64,000 nucleotides of DNA from NCBI RefSeq assembly GCF_900101435.1, contig NZ_FMZH01000005.1, positions 372,001 through 436,000 of the forward strand, read 5' to 3'. The notes below the pieces were generated by a model. That model did not search any database. It was not told where the DNA came from and saw only the letters and a list, made by a program, of their open reading frames with translations. Below are positions 44,011-51,785 of this stretch, piece after piece. The stretch's first letter is position 1. Each line of letters starts with the position of its first letter. This DNA is from Pedobacter soli (GTDB lineage Bacteria > Bacteroidota > Bacteroidia > Sphingobacteriales > Sphingobacteriaceae). The translations under genes were made by a program, and so were the position numbers.

Positions 44011-44058
44011 ACTTACGAAGTCTCCACATTACCAAAGGCTTGGTTAGACTTCGTAAGT
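44011..44058. repeat. Inverted repeat ACTTACGAAGTCT / AGACTTCGTAAGT
   Basis: Thirteen-bp perfect arms, 22 nt apart, directly after the metK terminator. The 415-bp gap 43947-44361 contains this, decayed GTTTGATGGCCCAC-like words, an unexplained ~150 bp middle part (44120-44280) in which I see nothing, and the palindrome at 44305. No gene is supported. Confidence 0.65.
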
Positions 44059-44304
44059 TTGGCTAATCTTTTTTGATCCCCTGTTTGATGGCCCACTAAA
44101 CAGTAGAAATCATAAATATTTTTAGAAAAGCAGGCTCCGGCGTATATCGGTTAAAGCAGCCCTACTCTCCACTTTATTCGTTGCACTCATGCCCGTTCCG
44201 ATCAGGTTTATTTAACCCGCTGTAGTGCTGATAGGGAAGAAAAATCGCGACGAGAAGCCGGTCCAACTTCCCCAATCCCCTATTTGGCCCACAAAACAGA
44301 ACCA

Positions 44305-44327
44305 AGTCAAACTTCCGAAGTTTGACT
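44305..44327. repeat. Perfect palindrome AGTCAAACTTC-C-GAAGTTTGACT
   Basis: Eleven-bp arms around one base, followed by a partial second copy (CAAACTTCGGAAG, 44345-44357) that ends just before the stop of the exporter gene. It may terminate the peptide export operon. The CAAACTTCCGAAGTTTG word looks like a mobile repeat end. Confidence 0.6.
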
Positions 44328-44361
44328 GGCCCGCATCCTCCCCTCAAACTTCGGAAGGGGT

Positions 44362-46473
44362 CTAGCTCAGGTTGTATTTTAGTTCGTGGTGACTGCCCTG
44401 CTCAACTACCTGCCCCTTATCGAGCACAATAATCTTATCGGCATTATTTAAAGTGCTTGAGCGATGGGTAATTACAATCACCGTTTTTTGTTCGGCTTTT
44501 AAAAGTGCAATCATCCTTTGTACGTGCTGTTCCGAAATGGCATCGAGTGAAGAAGTTGCTTCATCCAGGATCAGGATTTCGGGCTCGCGGTACAAAGCCC
44601 TTGCAATGGCAATCCGCTGGCGCTGCCCACCCGATAAACTGGTGCCGTTTTCGCCCAGGTAAGTTTGAAAACCTTTAGGTAAAGCTTCAATAAAGCCCAT
44701 CAGGCCTAGTCTCGTAGCAATATCAATAATCCTTTGCATATCGGGTTCTTCTTCGCCGATAGCAATATTTTCGATTACATTTCCGGCAAACAAATCAATT
44801 TGCTGAGGAACAACTGATATCATCCGCCTGAGCGAAGCATTGGTAATATATTTCAAGTCGTAATTGCCTATACGCACATTGCCCGACTGTATGGGGTAAA
44901 TATTTTGCAGGATGGACATGAGTGTGGATTTCCCTGATCCGCTTTCGCCTACAATTGCCGTAAATTTTCCCTGTGGAATAGTTAAACTCAAGTCTTCAAA
45001 AATGGCAAGCCTTTTACCATAGCGGAACGATACATTTTCGAAATGAATGTCACCGATTTTATCAGTACTTAATTCAATCTGATTTTCATCGGTTTCCCTT
45101 TCCAGATCCATGATTTCGAATAAACGATCGGCAGCAATAACCGCATCCTGTACTGTTTTATTCATCCCAATCAGCGATGAAACCGGACCGGTAAAATAGC
45201 CAATCAAAGTATAAAATGATAAGAGCTCGCCAGGGGTAATCGAATTACTCAGCACGTAACCAGCACCCACCCAGAGCAAAATAATGGTAATGATGCGCGA
45301 AACAAATTCGGTCGAGGTGCCCGATAACACGGCATTGAGATTCGACTTAAAGCCTGCCTGCAATAATTTGATAAAACGTGTTTCCGTTTTTTCGTTAGCA
45401 TGTTCTTCTAAACCGAAACGTTTAATGGTACCCACGGCATTTAAACTTTCTACCAGTTGCGATTCCAGCTCTGCCGCATCTTCCATTAACCTGCGCTGTG
45501 TACGTTTGTTAAATTTATCGGTTATCAAATAAATGACAAGGTACAAGGGAATGACGGTAAGCGTAATCAGTGCCAGTTTCCAGTAATAGGTAAACATCAT
45601 GATAAACGAAAAGAAAACAATGAAAATGTTTACCAGAAAGTTTACGCATACATCATTTAAAAAGGTGCGGATTTTTACCGCGTCGTTAATCCGCGAAATA
45701 ATTTCGCCCACGCGCATGGTATCAAAAAACTGTTGCGGCAGGCGGAGCAGATGTTTATAATAGCCCAAAATAAGCTTGGCATCAATCAGTTGACCCGTTT
45801 TTAAGGTAAAAACAGTTTTAGCCGAACCAATAAACAGTTGCACAACCAAAATCACCATCATCGAAATGCTCATCAGGTTAAGCAAATTATGGTTGCCATC
45901 CACCAGCACAAAATCGACCAGTTTCTGCACAAAAATAGAGGTAGATAAACCCAACACAGTATAAACAACTGCACCAAATAAAACTTGTGTCAGAATGCCT
46001 TTGTGCGGTTTAATCAAATTCCAAAATCTTCCCTGGATTGATTTTTTTTCATTGCCAACCTGAAAATTTTCTGATGGCAACAACAATACCAATGCACCAG
46101 TCCATTCCTTTTTAAATTCATCATGTGTTTTACGATGCACGTTCCCATCTATAGGGTCCATCACCTCTATTAATTTGCTGTTTACTTTATATATCACTAC
46201 GAAATGTTGCAGCACATCATTCACAATAATATGTGCAATGGCAGGCGTAGGTATTTTAAATAAACTATCAAAAGGTGCTTTTACACCCTTAGCTTCAAAT
46301 CCTAATTTTTGGGCAGCCTCTACCAGCCCTAAAACGGTGGTTCCTTTTTTATCGGTCCCGGCAAGCTGCCTGATACGCGCAACAGCTAAATTTAACTTGT
46401 AATGGGAGGCCACCGATGCCAGACAAGCTGCACCACAATCGGTAATATCTCTTTGCTTAACCTTGGTACTCAT
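44362..46473 (-). CDS. Peptidase-containing ABC exporter (C39 protease, PCAT) for double-glycine peptides
   Basis: A 703-residue fused exporter. Residues 1-135 are a C39 cysteine protease with Gln7, Cys13 (RDITDCGAACLAS), His90 (LQHFVVIYKV) and Asp106 (VMDPIDG), the full triad. Six membrane helices follow (about 160-440), then an ATPase: Walker A GESGSGKSTLMSIL, signature LSGGQRQRIAIARAL, Walker B ILILDEATSSLDA. Such proteins cut the leader of a GG peptide and export the core. It is last in a run with the HlyD-like gene (6-bp gap) and downstream of a GG peptide gene, so the substrate is probably that peptide. The frame is intact. Confidence 0.93.
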   Translation of the reverse strand: MSTKVKQRDITDCGAACLASVASHYKLNLAVARIRQLAGTDKKGTTVLGLVEAAQKLGFEAKGVKAPFDSLFKIPTPAIAHIIVNDVLQHFVVIYKVNSKLIEVMDPIDGNVHRKTHDEFKKEWTGALVLLLPSENFQVGNEKKSIQGRFWNLIKPHKGILTQVLFGAVVYTVLGLSTSIFVQKLVDFVLVDGNHNLLNLMSISMMVILVVQLFIGSAKTVFTLKTGQLIDAKLILGYYKHLLRLPQQFFDTMRVGEIISRINDAVKIRTFLNDVCVNFLVNIFIVFFSFIMMFTYYWKLALITLTVIPLYLVIYLITDKFNKRTQRRLMEDAAELESQLVESLNAVGTIKRFGLEEHANEKTETRFIKLLQAGFKSNLNAVLSGTSTEFVSRIITIILLWVGAGYVLSNSITPGELLSFYTLIGYFTGPVSSLIGMNKTVQDAVIAADRLFEIMDLERETDENQIELSTDKIGDIHFENVSFRYGKRLAIFEDLSLTIPQGKFTAIVGESGSGKSTLMSILQNIYPIQSGNVRIGNYDLKYITNASLRRMISVVPQQIDLFAGNVIENIAIGEEEPDMQRIIDIATRLGLMGFIEALPKGFQTYLGENGTSLSGGQRQRIAIARALYREPEILILDEATSSLDAISEQHVQRMIALLKAEQKTVIVITHRSSTLNNADKIIVLDKGQVVEQGSHHELKYNLS

Positions 46474-46479
46474 GGCCTG

Positions 46480-47661
46480 TTATGTTTTTTGGATGAGGTT
46501 TGGATTAACCCAGTCGTCTACTTTATCGTAAAGCAACTGGAATAAACTGCGATCGGTAACTTTAAAACGGGCCGTAAAATTCATTCCTTTTTTTAAATAA
46601 CCTTTATACCCGTTTTTAAGCATCAGGTAATTTTTATCCATCAGGCACTTTACCTTGAAAGCAGGCTGGTTGCCGTTTAAAATCACAATATCGTCGGCAA
46701 TATCAATTACCTTACCCACTGCCAGGCCCCACTGGTTATAGTTGTAGGCATTGATCTGGAAATGTACTTCCTGTCCTTTTCTAATCAGGCCAATATCTGA
46801 TGGGGTGATGTAGCAATAAGCGGCCAAACCGGCATCTGGAGAAACCTCGCCAATTTTTTGATTGGCAAATACATAAGCTCCATTCTGCATGCCCACTAAA
46901 TTTTGAACCGATCCATCAATTGGGGCACGCAACACATATTGCTTTTTCTGTTCGTTTAATTCGGCTTGCTGCCCAGTAAGCTCGCGCAACTCGTTGCGAT
47001 AGCCATTGGCTTCGGTTTGCCACTGGGTTTTATATTTGGTACGTACCATGAGGTAAACCGATTCGGCCTGCTCCAGTTCGTATTTGTATTTTTCATATTC
47101 AGATTGCGTAAGCACTTTATTCTGGTACAATTTATTGTAACGCGCAAAAGTGCTTGTTGCCTGCCGTTTGGAAATGCCCGCATTTTTTAGTTCCTGCACG
47201 TATTGCTGCCAGGAGGCCACGTATTGTCCGGTTTGAAGGCTGGAAGAATTTCCATTGAATGATAGCAGGGTACTAATATCCTGTAAAAAGCGTGTAATCT
47301 GGTTTTTCCGGGTTTCGACCAGGGCATCTTGCTGTTTAGGTAAACCCGCATCAATGGCCAACAGGGTATCGCCTTGTTTTAGCCTTTTATTGTCAGCCAG
47401 TTTATATTGAATTAACCGGCCATTTACCGGTACAATAAGTTCAGTTTTCTCTATAGTGGATTGTAAAATACCTGTACCGTTTATACTGATGGGTATTTTA
47501 ATAATAGGAAGGGCAATAAGCACCACTAAAATGGCTACAACCGTAACGATGTAAATTAGCTGGCTCGACTTGCTGATTTGAGAACGATAAACGAGAGCGG
47601 TATTGGATATTTTTTCGGTTGAGTAGTTGGTTAAAGCCATAGTATTGAGTTGATAAAGCAT
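46480..47661 (-). CDS. HlyD-family periplasmic adaptor (membrane fusion protein)
   Basis: A 393-residue adaptor: a short cytoplasmic part, one membrane helix (about 35-55, LIYIVTVVAILVVLIALPI), a lipoyl-type half motif NGRLIQYKLADNKRLKQGDTLLAID cited by its core KLADNKRLKQGD, a long helical hairpin (about 150-245) and a closing beta part with YVLRAPIDGSVQNL. The helical hairpin should contact a TolC-like outer-membrane channel, but no TolC gene is in this cluster. A second ATG seven codons in (MALTNYSTEK, at 47640) is an alternative start. It is the accessory subunit of the C39 exporter. Confidence 0.9.
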   Translation of the reverse strand: MLYQLNTMALTNYSTEKISNTALVYRSQISKSSQLIYIVTVVAILVVLIALPIIKIPISINGTGILQSTIEKTELIVPVNGRLIQYKLADNKRLKQGDTLLAIDAGLPKQQDALVETRKNQITRFLQDISTLLSFNGNSSSLQTGQYVASWQQYVQELKNAGISKRQATSTFARYNKLYQNKVLTQSEYEKYKYELEQAESVYLMVRTKYKTQWQTEANGYRNELRELTGQQAELNEQKKQYVLRAPIDGSVQNLVGMQNGAYVFANQKIGEVSPDAGLAAYCYITPSDIGLIRKGQEVHFQINAYNYNQWGLAVGKVIDIADDIVILNGNQPAFKVKCLMDKNYLMLKNGYKGYLKKGMNFTARFKVTDRSLFQLLYDKVDDWVNPNLIQKT

Positions 47662-47704
47662 CCGCTATCCTGAAAAATCAGAACAGCGGATACAATAACT
47701 TTGC

Positions 47705-47911
47705 TTATAAGCTCCAAACAAGTTTCAAAACATTGGTTACTGTTTTGTTTAAAAATGTAGAAGTATCGGCACCAACTGAGTTTAAAGCAGTTGAAAGAGA
47801 AGCTAAAACTTCATTTAAAGTATTGTTAACAATACCACCACCTTCAACTTGTGACATTTCGGTTTTGTTCATTTCCTGAACACCAAGATTGTTTAATTCT
47901 AAACTTTTCAT
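47705..47911 (-). CDS. Double-glycine leader peptide, bacteriocin-like precursor
   Basis: A 68-residue precursor. Residues 1-25 are a textbook GG leader: Gly-Gly at -2/-1 (24-25) and hydrophobic residues at -4 (Val22), -7 (Met19), -12 (Met14) and -15 (Val11), in LNNLGVQEMNKTEMSQVEGG. The 43-residue core begins GIVNNTLNEVL, has no cysteine, is rich in Ser/Thr/Asn/Leu/Val and ends KLVWSL, a composition that favours one long amphipathic helix. It lies first in the operon, 43 bp before the HlyD gene. No lanthionine or other modification enzyme and no obvious immunity gene is visible, so an unmodified class II-type bacteriocin or a signalling peptide are both possible. Confidence 0.8.
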   Translation of the reverse strand: MKSLELNNLGVQEMNKTEMSQVEGGGIVNNTLNEVLASLSTALNSVGADTSTFLNKTVTNVLKLVWSL

Positions 47912-48152
47912 ACTAGATTTTTTTGAGTTTTTAAGCTCCCTACTCTTTAAAGGTTTTTCGGGATTGCCACCTCATGCTTGGCCAAACACTGTAACGAAAG
48001 TAAACATATTAGCAATACAGATGTAGTATTAAGCATCTAACCTTAAACTAACACCTCCTTAACAAGATCGCTAAAAGCGCCCAAATACGCTGCATTTGGC
48101 CTACTCCACCAAAAATCATTGTATCATTAATCATATTCAATTTATTCATTAG

Positions 48153-48189
48153 AAAAAAATCAGCTCATATTCGTTTTATTCGCTGATTT
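48153..48189 (-). terminator. Rho-independent terminator of the exbD-like gene
   Basis: On the minus strand AAATCAGC pairs with GCTGATTT around ~17 nt, followed by a T run. It separates the ExbD-like gene from the peptide operon, so the peptide has its own promoter in 47912-48150. In that 240 bp I find only weak -7 candidates (TACTTTCG on the minus strand) and nothing decisive. Confidence 0.75.
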
Positions 48190-48198
48190 TTAGCCTTT

Positions 48199-48729
48199 TT
48201 ACATACCTTTCGATTCCATAAATCCTGATTCCTCGCTGGTGATATGGTCGTCGTCGATGGCATAAGATTTAATTCCGGCTATTTTCATTTCATCAATCAG
48301 ATCTACAAAATCCTTGAATTTGGATGTTGCCGTAGGTTTGATAATCACAATCATATATTTTGCCGGATTATTGGCATGTGTTTTAGCCACTTTAAGCTCA
48401 TTTGCGCTAATCTCCTCCTGGATGTTTTTAACCGCCACCACTTTCATATCTGCCCCGGCTGTGGTTCCCATGTAACAAACCGATTGGCTGTTCTTTCCCA
48501 GTAAAATGGTCATAGTTCTGGATGCGGGATAATCAACAAGAATACCATCGGTTTCATCGGGTTTTGCAACATCTGCCGCATTGAGCGAGCCCAAAGAAGT
48601 GGTGAGCATAAAAAATGTAGTTAACAAGAACATCAGATCTACCATTGCGGTAAGGTCTACCCGTGGTGCTGTTTTTTTGGTTCTTCCTTTTGCCGCTTTG
48701 CGGCCTTGCGATTCGTTTAGCGTTGCCAT
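48199..48729 (-). CDS. ExbD/TolR-family protein, orphan
   Basis: A 176-residue protein. After a basic N-terminus (GRKAAKGRTKKTAPRVDLTA), one membrane helix (VDLMFLLTTFFMLTTSL) carries the conserved Asp of the proton path (DLTAMVDLMFLLTTFFML), and the rest is periplasmic. It thus has the usual ExbD form. No ExbB or TonB gene is adjacent, which is unusual, since ExbD works only with an ExbB-like partner. It ends in its own terminator, so it is not cotranscribed with the peptide operon. A partner elsewhere in the genome is assumed. Confidence 0.88.
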   Translation of the reverse strand: MATLNESQGRKAAKGRTKKTAPRVDLTAMVDLMFLLTTFFMLTTSLGSLNAADVAKPDETDGILVDYPASRTMTILLGKNSQSVCYMGTTAGADMKVVAVKNIQEEISANELKVAKTHANNPAKYMIVIIKPTATSKFKDFVDLIDEMKIAGIKSYAIDDDHITSEESGFMESKGM

Positions 48730-48775
48730 AATGTTTAGGTTTTTTATGATGATGACAACAAACCTGAAATTGCAT

Positions 48776-48803
48776 AAAAAAAGCGGCTAAAAATTAACCG
48801 CTT
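48776..48803 (-). terminator. Rho-independent terminator of sodC
   Basis: On the minus strand AAGCGG(TT) pairs with (AG)CCGCTT around an A/T-rich loop, with six to seven T after it, about 35 bp beyond the sodC stop. Confidence 0.8.
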
Positions 48804-48837
48804 AAGAAAGATCGCAATGACGATCATGTTAATATTG

Positions 48838-49368
48838 TTACTTCACTGCTTCAATCACACCGCAGCCCACACGCGGGCCTGAGTTTCCTGTTGGTTGAGT
48901 AGTATAATCGTCGGTACCGCCGTGTACAATAATCCCACGGCCGATAATATTTTTAATGTCGCCATCTTTAATGCTCCACCTGTCGGTAGTTACCGATAAA
49001 GTTGCGTGTCCCTTATTATCGAGCATAATGTTGCCAATATCACCACTGTGGTAAGCTGCAGAGCCCCATTTGCCATGTGCTTCTTTGGTAGGGTTCCAGT
49101 GCCCGTGCGTGTTTTCACCCATGTTGCCGCAATCTCCATGTTCGTGAAAATGCACCGCTACATTGCTATCGGCCCTTGCAGCAAAATTCATTTCAATATC
49201 CATTTTTATTTTCCCATCGCTCAGCTCATAAAATTTGGCAGTTCCGATGTTTTTAGAAGGATCGGCGGTTTCGGTAAGGTTGGCCTGAGCTACAACTTTA
49301 TCGGTTTTGGTACAGGCACTTAAACAAGCAGCTCCGATAACAAAAAGACTTAAAAAATATTTTTTCAT
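48838..49368 (-). CDS. sodC: Cu/Zn superoxide dismutase, predicted lipoprotein
   Basis: A 176-residue lipoprotein (lipobox LSAC, Cys19). The Cu/Zn ligands are in place: HFHEHGDC (two Cu His), the bridging/zinc His in THGHWNP and GKWGSAAYHSGDIGN with the zinc Asp, and the last Cu His in GIIVHGGTDDY. The active-site arginine is in NSGPRVGCGVIE, and the intramolecular disulfide cysteines are present (HGDC, RVGC). It dismutates superoxide outside the cytoplasm. It is monocistronic with its own terminator. Confidence 0.93.
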   Translation of the reverse strand: MKKYFLSLFVIGAACLSACTKTDKVVAQANLTETADPSKNIGTAKFYELSDGKIKMDIEMNFAARADSNVAVHFHEHGDCGNMGENTHGHWNPTKEAHGKWGSAAYHSGDIGNIMLDNKGHATLSVTTDRWSIKDGDIKNIIGRGIIVHGGTDDYTTQPTGNSGPRVGCGVIEAVK

Positions 49369-49487
49369 GGTTCAAAAAATTTAGTTTAATAAGAAACAGC
49401 CTGAATGCCATTTGGTTTGTTTTTAAATGATTGGCATTAAAACCATTTCTGAAACCACTTGTTTAAATAGTATAAAATCGTATAACT

Positions 49488-49835
49488 ATGGAACAGCCAA
49501 TTGCAATGAACACTTTGAGTCAAATTTTGGAGAAATTGAGGCTGAAAGGAAAAGATAACGAATTAAAAATAACTGATCACGGCAAGATGCAAAGCAAAAC
49601 GCTGGGCACCATTTATAAACCAGAAGATTTAACCATCGTAAAAACTTATCGCTTTGAAGGTGATTCTGACCCTGCAGATAATTCAGTTTTGTATCTTGTA
49701 GAAGATCAAAATAAAAACATTGGCTACATACTGGATGCTTATGGCATTTATTCGGATAACGAAGGGCCACTGTTTGATGATTTTTTAAAGAAAATCCCTA
49801 CCGAAAACAGGGACGAGCAGGAACTGTTTTGTTAA
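49488..49835 (+). CDS. Conserved hypothetical protein
   Basis: A 115-residue soluble protein, no signal. A second ATG six codons in (MNTLSQILEKL) is an alternative start. It contains LRLKGKDNELKITDHGKMQS and YLVEDQNKNIGYILDAYGIY, a pattern I associate with a Bacteroidota family of unknown function. It ends in a strong terminator and stands alone between sodC and the DMT transporter. Confidence 0.7.
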   Translation: MEQPIAMNTLSQILEKLRLKGKDNELKITDHGKMQSKTLGTIYKPEDLTIVKTYRFEGDSDPADNSVLYLVEDQNKNIGYILDAYGIYSDNEGPLFDDFLKKIPTENRDEQELFC

Positions 49836-49850
49836 TAACCTATTGAGTAA

Positions 49851-49884
49851 AAGGAGAATCGGCATAATCTGATTCTCCTTTTTT
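49851..49884 (+). terminator. Rho-independent terminator
   Basis: AAGGAGAATC and GATTCTCCTT form a perfect 10-bp stem around a 10-nt loop, followed by TTTT. It lies 16 bp after the stop of the small conserved gene. Confidence 0.9.
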
Positions 49885-49916
49885 GATTTAAAAAAATCTG
49901 GAAAGCGATAATTCCG

Positions 49917-49924
49917 TAATTTTG
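49917..49924 (+). promoter_or_regulatory. Bacteroidota -7 box of the DMT transporter gene
   Basis: TAATTTTG (perfect) lies 22 nt before the ATG. The only -33-like word at suitable distance is TCTG (49897-49900), so the promoter is likely weak. Confidence 0.5.
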
Positions 49925-49946
49925 CGCCTCATTTTACGAGCACCAG

Positions 49947-50798
49947 ATGAAAAGCAAACTCAATATACCACCAATCCCCGCGGTTTTACTCTCTATTATC
50001 AGCGTACAGTGCGGTGCGGCTATTGCAAAAGGGCTTTTCCCACAAATCGGCGCTGCCGCTACAGCATCGTTAAGAATTGGTCTTTCGGCCATTATTTTAA
50101 TGCTCGCTTTCAGGCCCAACCTTTCGAAGTTAAATTTTAAACAGTGGAAATATGTAATCCTTTATGGTATCTGTTTAGGTACCATGAACATGGTATTTTA
50201 CCTGGCCATTGCACGGATACCTGTAGGTTTGGGCGTAACCCTGGAATTTGTTGGCCCGTTATTGCTTGCCATTATAGGCTCTAAAAAGCCGGTTGATTTT
50301 TTATGGGTAATATTGGCTGCTGCAGGCATTGCTTTAATTGCCCCTTGGACAAACACCGGGTTAGATATAGTTGGGGTATTGCTGGCGCTTTTGGCCGGTG
50401 TTTTTTGGGCTGGTTACATTATATTGGGTGGACGGATTTCCAAAATCATGAAAGGTGGTGACGCTGTGGCCATTGGGATGATATTTGCTACCATCGTAAT
50501 TCTTCCTTTCGGGATTTTTGGAGGTGGCTTAGGTCAATTAAACCCAAAGTTACTGGGTTTAGGCGCAGCACTTGCACTATTATCAAGCGCCATTCCCTTT
50601 ACCCTCGAAATGCGCGCACTGAAACAACTGCCAGCACGCACTTTTAGTATTTTAATGAGCCTTGAGCCTGCTATGGCTTCTTTGGCTGCATTGGTATTCT
50701 TGCACGAATATCTTTCGTTAAAAGAATGTTTTGCAGTGGCATTTGTGGTAATTGCCTCGGCAGGTTCGTCACTTACGGCCCGCCGTGCAAAATTGTAA
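49947..50798 (+). CDS. DMT-superfamily (EamA, RhtA-like) exporter
   Basis: A 283-residue membrane protein with ten helices in two EamA repeats. The first repeat includes GAAIAKGLFPQIGAAATASLR and the second starts near GVLLALLAGVFWAGYIILGG; EFVGPLLLAIIGS and SAIPFTLEMRALKQLPARTF are typical of the RhtA threonine/homoserine exporter group. The substrate is inferred only. It is convergent with the YgiN-like gene, whose stop lies 2 bp away. Confidence 0.87.
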   Translation: MKSKLNIPPIPAVLLSIISVQCGAAIAKGLFPQIGAAATASLRIGLSAIILMLAFRPNLSKLNFKQWKYVILYGICLGTMNMVFYLAIARIPVGLGVTLEFVGPLLLAIIGSKKPVDFLWVILAAAGIALIAPWTNTGLDIVGVLLALLAGVFWAGYIILGGRISKIMKGGDAVAIGMIFATIVILPFGIFGGGLGQLNPKLLGLGAALALLSSAIPFTLEMRALKQLPARTFSILMSLEPAMASLAALVFLHEYLSLKECFAVAFVVIASAGSSLTARRAKL

Positions 50799-50799
50799 T

Positions 50800-51084
50800 T
50801 TAAGCCAGTTTATCGGTTTTGTAAATGGCGATATCTTCAGTCAACTCAGCAGCCCTGGCCACAAAAGCCAGAATATAAGGTTGACTATTATGAAAATCCA
50901 AACTTGCCTGGTCTTTCCATTCTTCCTGAAAAATAAAGGTTTCCTGATCGGCAGCTTCGTGCAAATCGTACTGGATACATGCTGCTTCTTTGCGCGAATT
51001 TGAAACCATATCCAATAACAGGGCTCTTAATTCGGCAGTGGTTTCTTTTTTACTTTTAACTATTGCAGTTAGATAGAGACTCAT
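50800..51084 (-). CDS. Putative quinol monooxygenase (YgiN/ABM-type)
   Basis: A 94-residue dimeric alpha-beta barrel of the antibiotic biosynthesis monooxygenase family: YLTAIVKSKKETTAELRALL, CIQYDLHEAADQETFIFQEEW and ESIPHF-like DFHNSQPYILAFV. E. coli YgiN oxidises menadiol and pairs with MdaB. Here too its gene overlaps the MdaB-like gene (by 29 bp), so the two are translationally coupled and probably cycle quinones together. Confidence 0.85.
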   Translation of the reverse strand: MSLYLTAIVKSKKETTAELRALLLDMVSNSRKEAACIQYDLHEAADQETFIFQEEWKDQASLDFHNSQPYILAFVARAAELTEDIAIYKTDKLA

Positions 51085-51685
51085 ATACTTCGGTATTTAA
51101 AAAAGTTTCGGTTAAATGTTCGTTGTATCTTTTAAGATCGTTAATGATGTCGGCGTTTTTTTCTACATCATGAAAATGGAGACCATCAATTCTTTCCATT
51201 CCTGTAAAAGCATTCATCCGGTGGAAACCAAATAGCACACCATCATCTACACTGGTTTCCATAAAAAATTCGCCTGGCAAAGTAAATGCTTCTTTCGGTG
51301 CATTCCACGAAGAGGTAACCATATATTTCCGGCCGTGCAGCATTCCGCCTGTTCCGTAATTACGTGCTGGATTATCAGATTTACGCCCGTCGCTATGGTA
51401 AATACCATGGTTATGGCCTTCGGTAAATACCACATCAATATATTCTTTAAAAGCATGTGGCACCTGGAACCACCAGATTGGGGTATGGTAAATTACTACA
51501 TCTGCCCAAACATATTTGGCTACTTCCGCTTTGGGATCGTAAGCCTCATTAATATTAGTGGTTTGCACTTCAAAGTCTGGCAATTGCGAAAAGAAATCGA
51601 CTGTAGCATTGGTAATGGTTTCGTTAAACTTACCGCCAGAGTGGCCAAATTTCTGACCGCCGTTTATGATGAATATTTTTGTCAT
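51056..51685 (-). CDS. NAD(P)H:quinone oxidoreductase, MdaB-like flavodoxin fold
   Basis: The start at MTKIFIINGG gives 209 residues (an 18-codon open extension before it is unlikely). It is a flavodoxin-fold reductase with the FAD/FMN loop NGGQKFGHSGGKFNE, the family segment YHTPIWWFQVPHAFKEYIDV and GRKYMVTSSWNAPKEAF. MdaB reduces menadione-type quinones by two electrons. It is the first gene of the two-gene operon with YgiN, under a full-consensus promoter, and divergent from a LysR regulator. Confidence 0.9.
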   Translation of the reverse strand: MTKIFIINGGQKFGHSGGKFNETITNATVDFFSQLPDFEVQTTNINEAYDPKAEVAKYVWADVVIYHTPIWWFQVPHAFKEYIDVVFTEGHNHGIYHSDGRKSDNPARNYGTGGMLHGRKYMVTSSWNAPKEAFTLPGEFFMETSVDDGVLFGFHRMNAFTGMERIDGLHFHDVEKNADIINDLKRYNEHLTETFLNTEVYESLSNCNS

Positions 51686-51709
51686 TTCGTTTTTTTTATT
51701 TTGATGACA

Positions 51710-51740
51710 CAAAATTACTGCAGCCGAATCTATTATCAAA
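51710..51740 (-). promoter_or_regulatory. Promoter of the mdaB-ygiN operon
   Basis: On the minus strand TTTG (51740-51737), a 19-nt spacer and TAATTTTG (51717-51710) match the Bacteroidota consensus exactly, 24 nt before the MdaB-like ATG. A TAGATTTG -7 box for the divergent LysR gene lies at 51754-51761, so the regulator's own promoter overlaps. Confidence 0.75.
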
Positions 51741-51785
51741 ACAAGTTAATTTATAGATTTGTATCAGAATTATAATAACAAAATC

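Noticed and set aside
44120..44280. Possible small RNA or decayed gene in the metK-exporter gap
   Set aside because: I found no promoter, hairpin-plus-T terminator or coding pattern to support it.
46956..47190. Overlapping ORFs in other frames of the HlyD gene (about 74 codons each strand)
   Set aside because: The HlyD frame is continuous with clear family features; these are shadows.
47947..48036. Minus-strand 29-codon ORF with hydrophobic centre (LLICLLSLQCLA) between the peptide gene and the ExbD gene, behind an AAGGAGGTG-like word
   Set aside because: The ribosome-like word is 15 nt from the ATG, too far, and no other support exists. A second ORF at 48048-48119 (23 codons) is equally unsupported.
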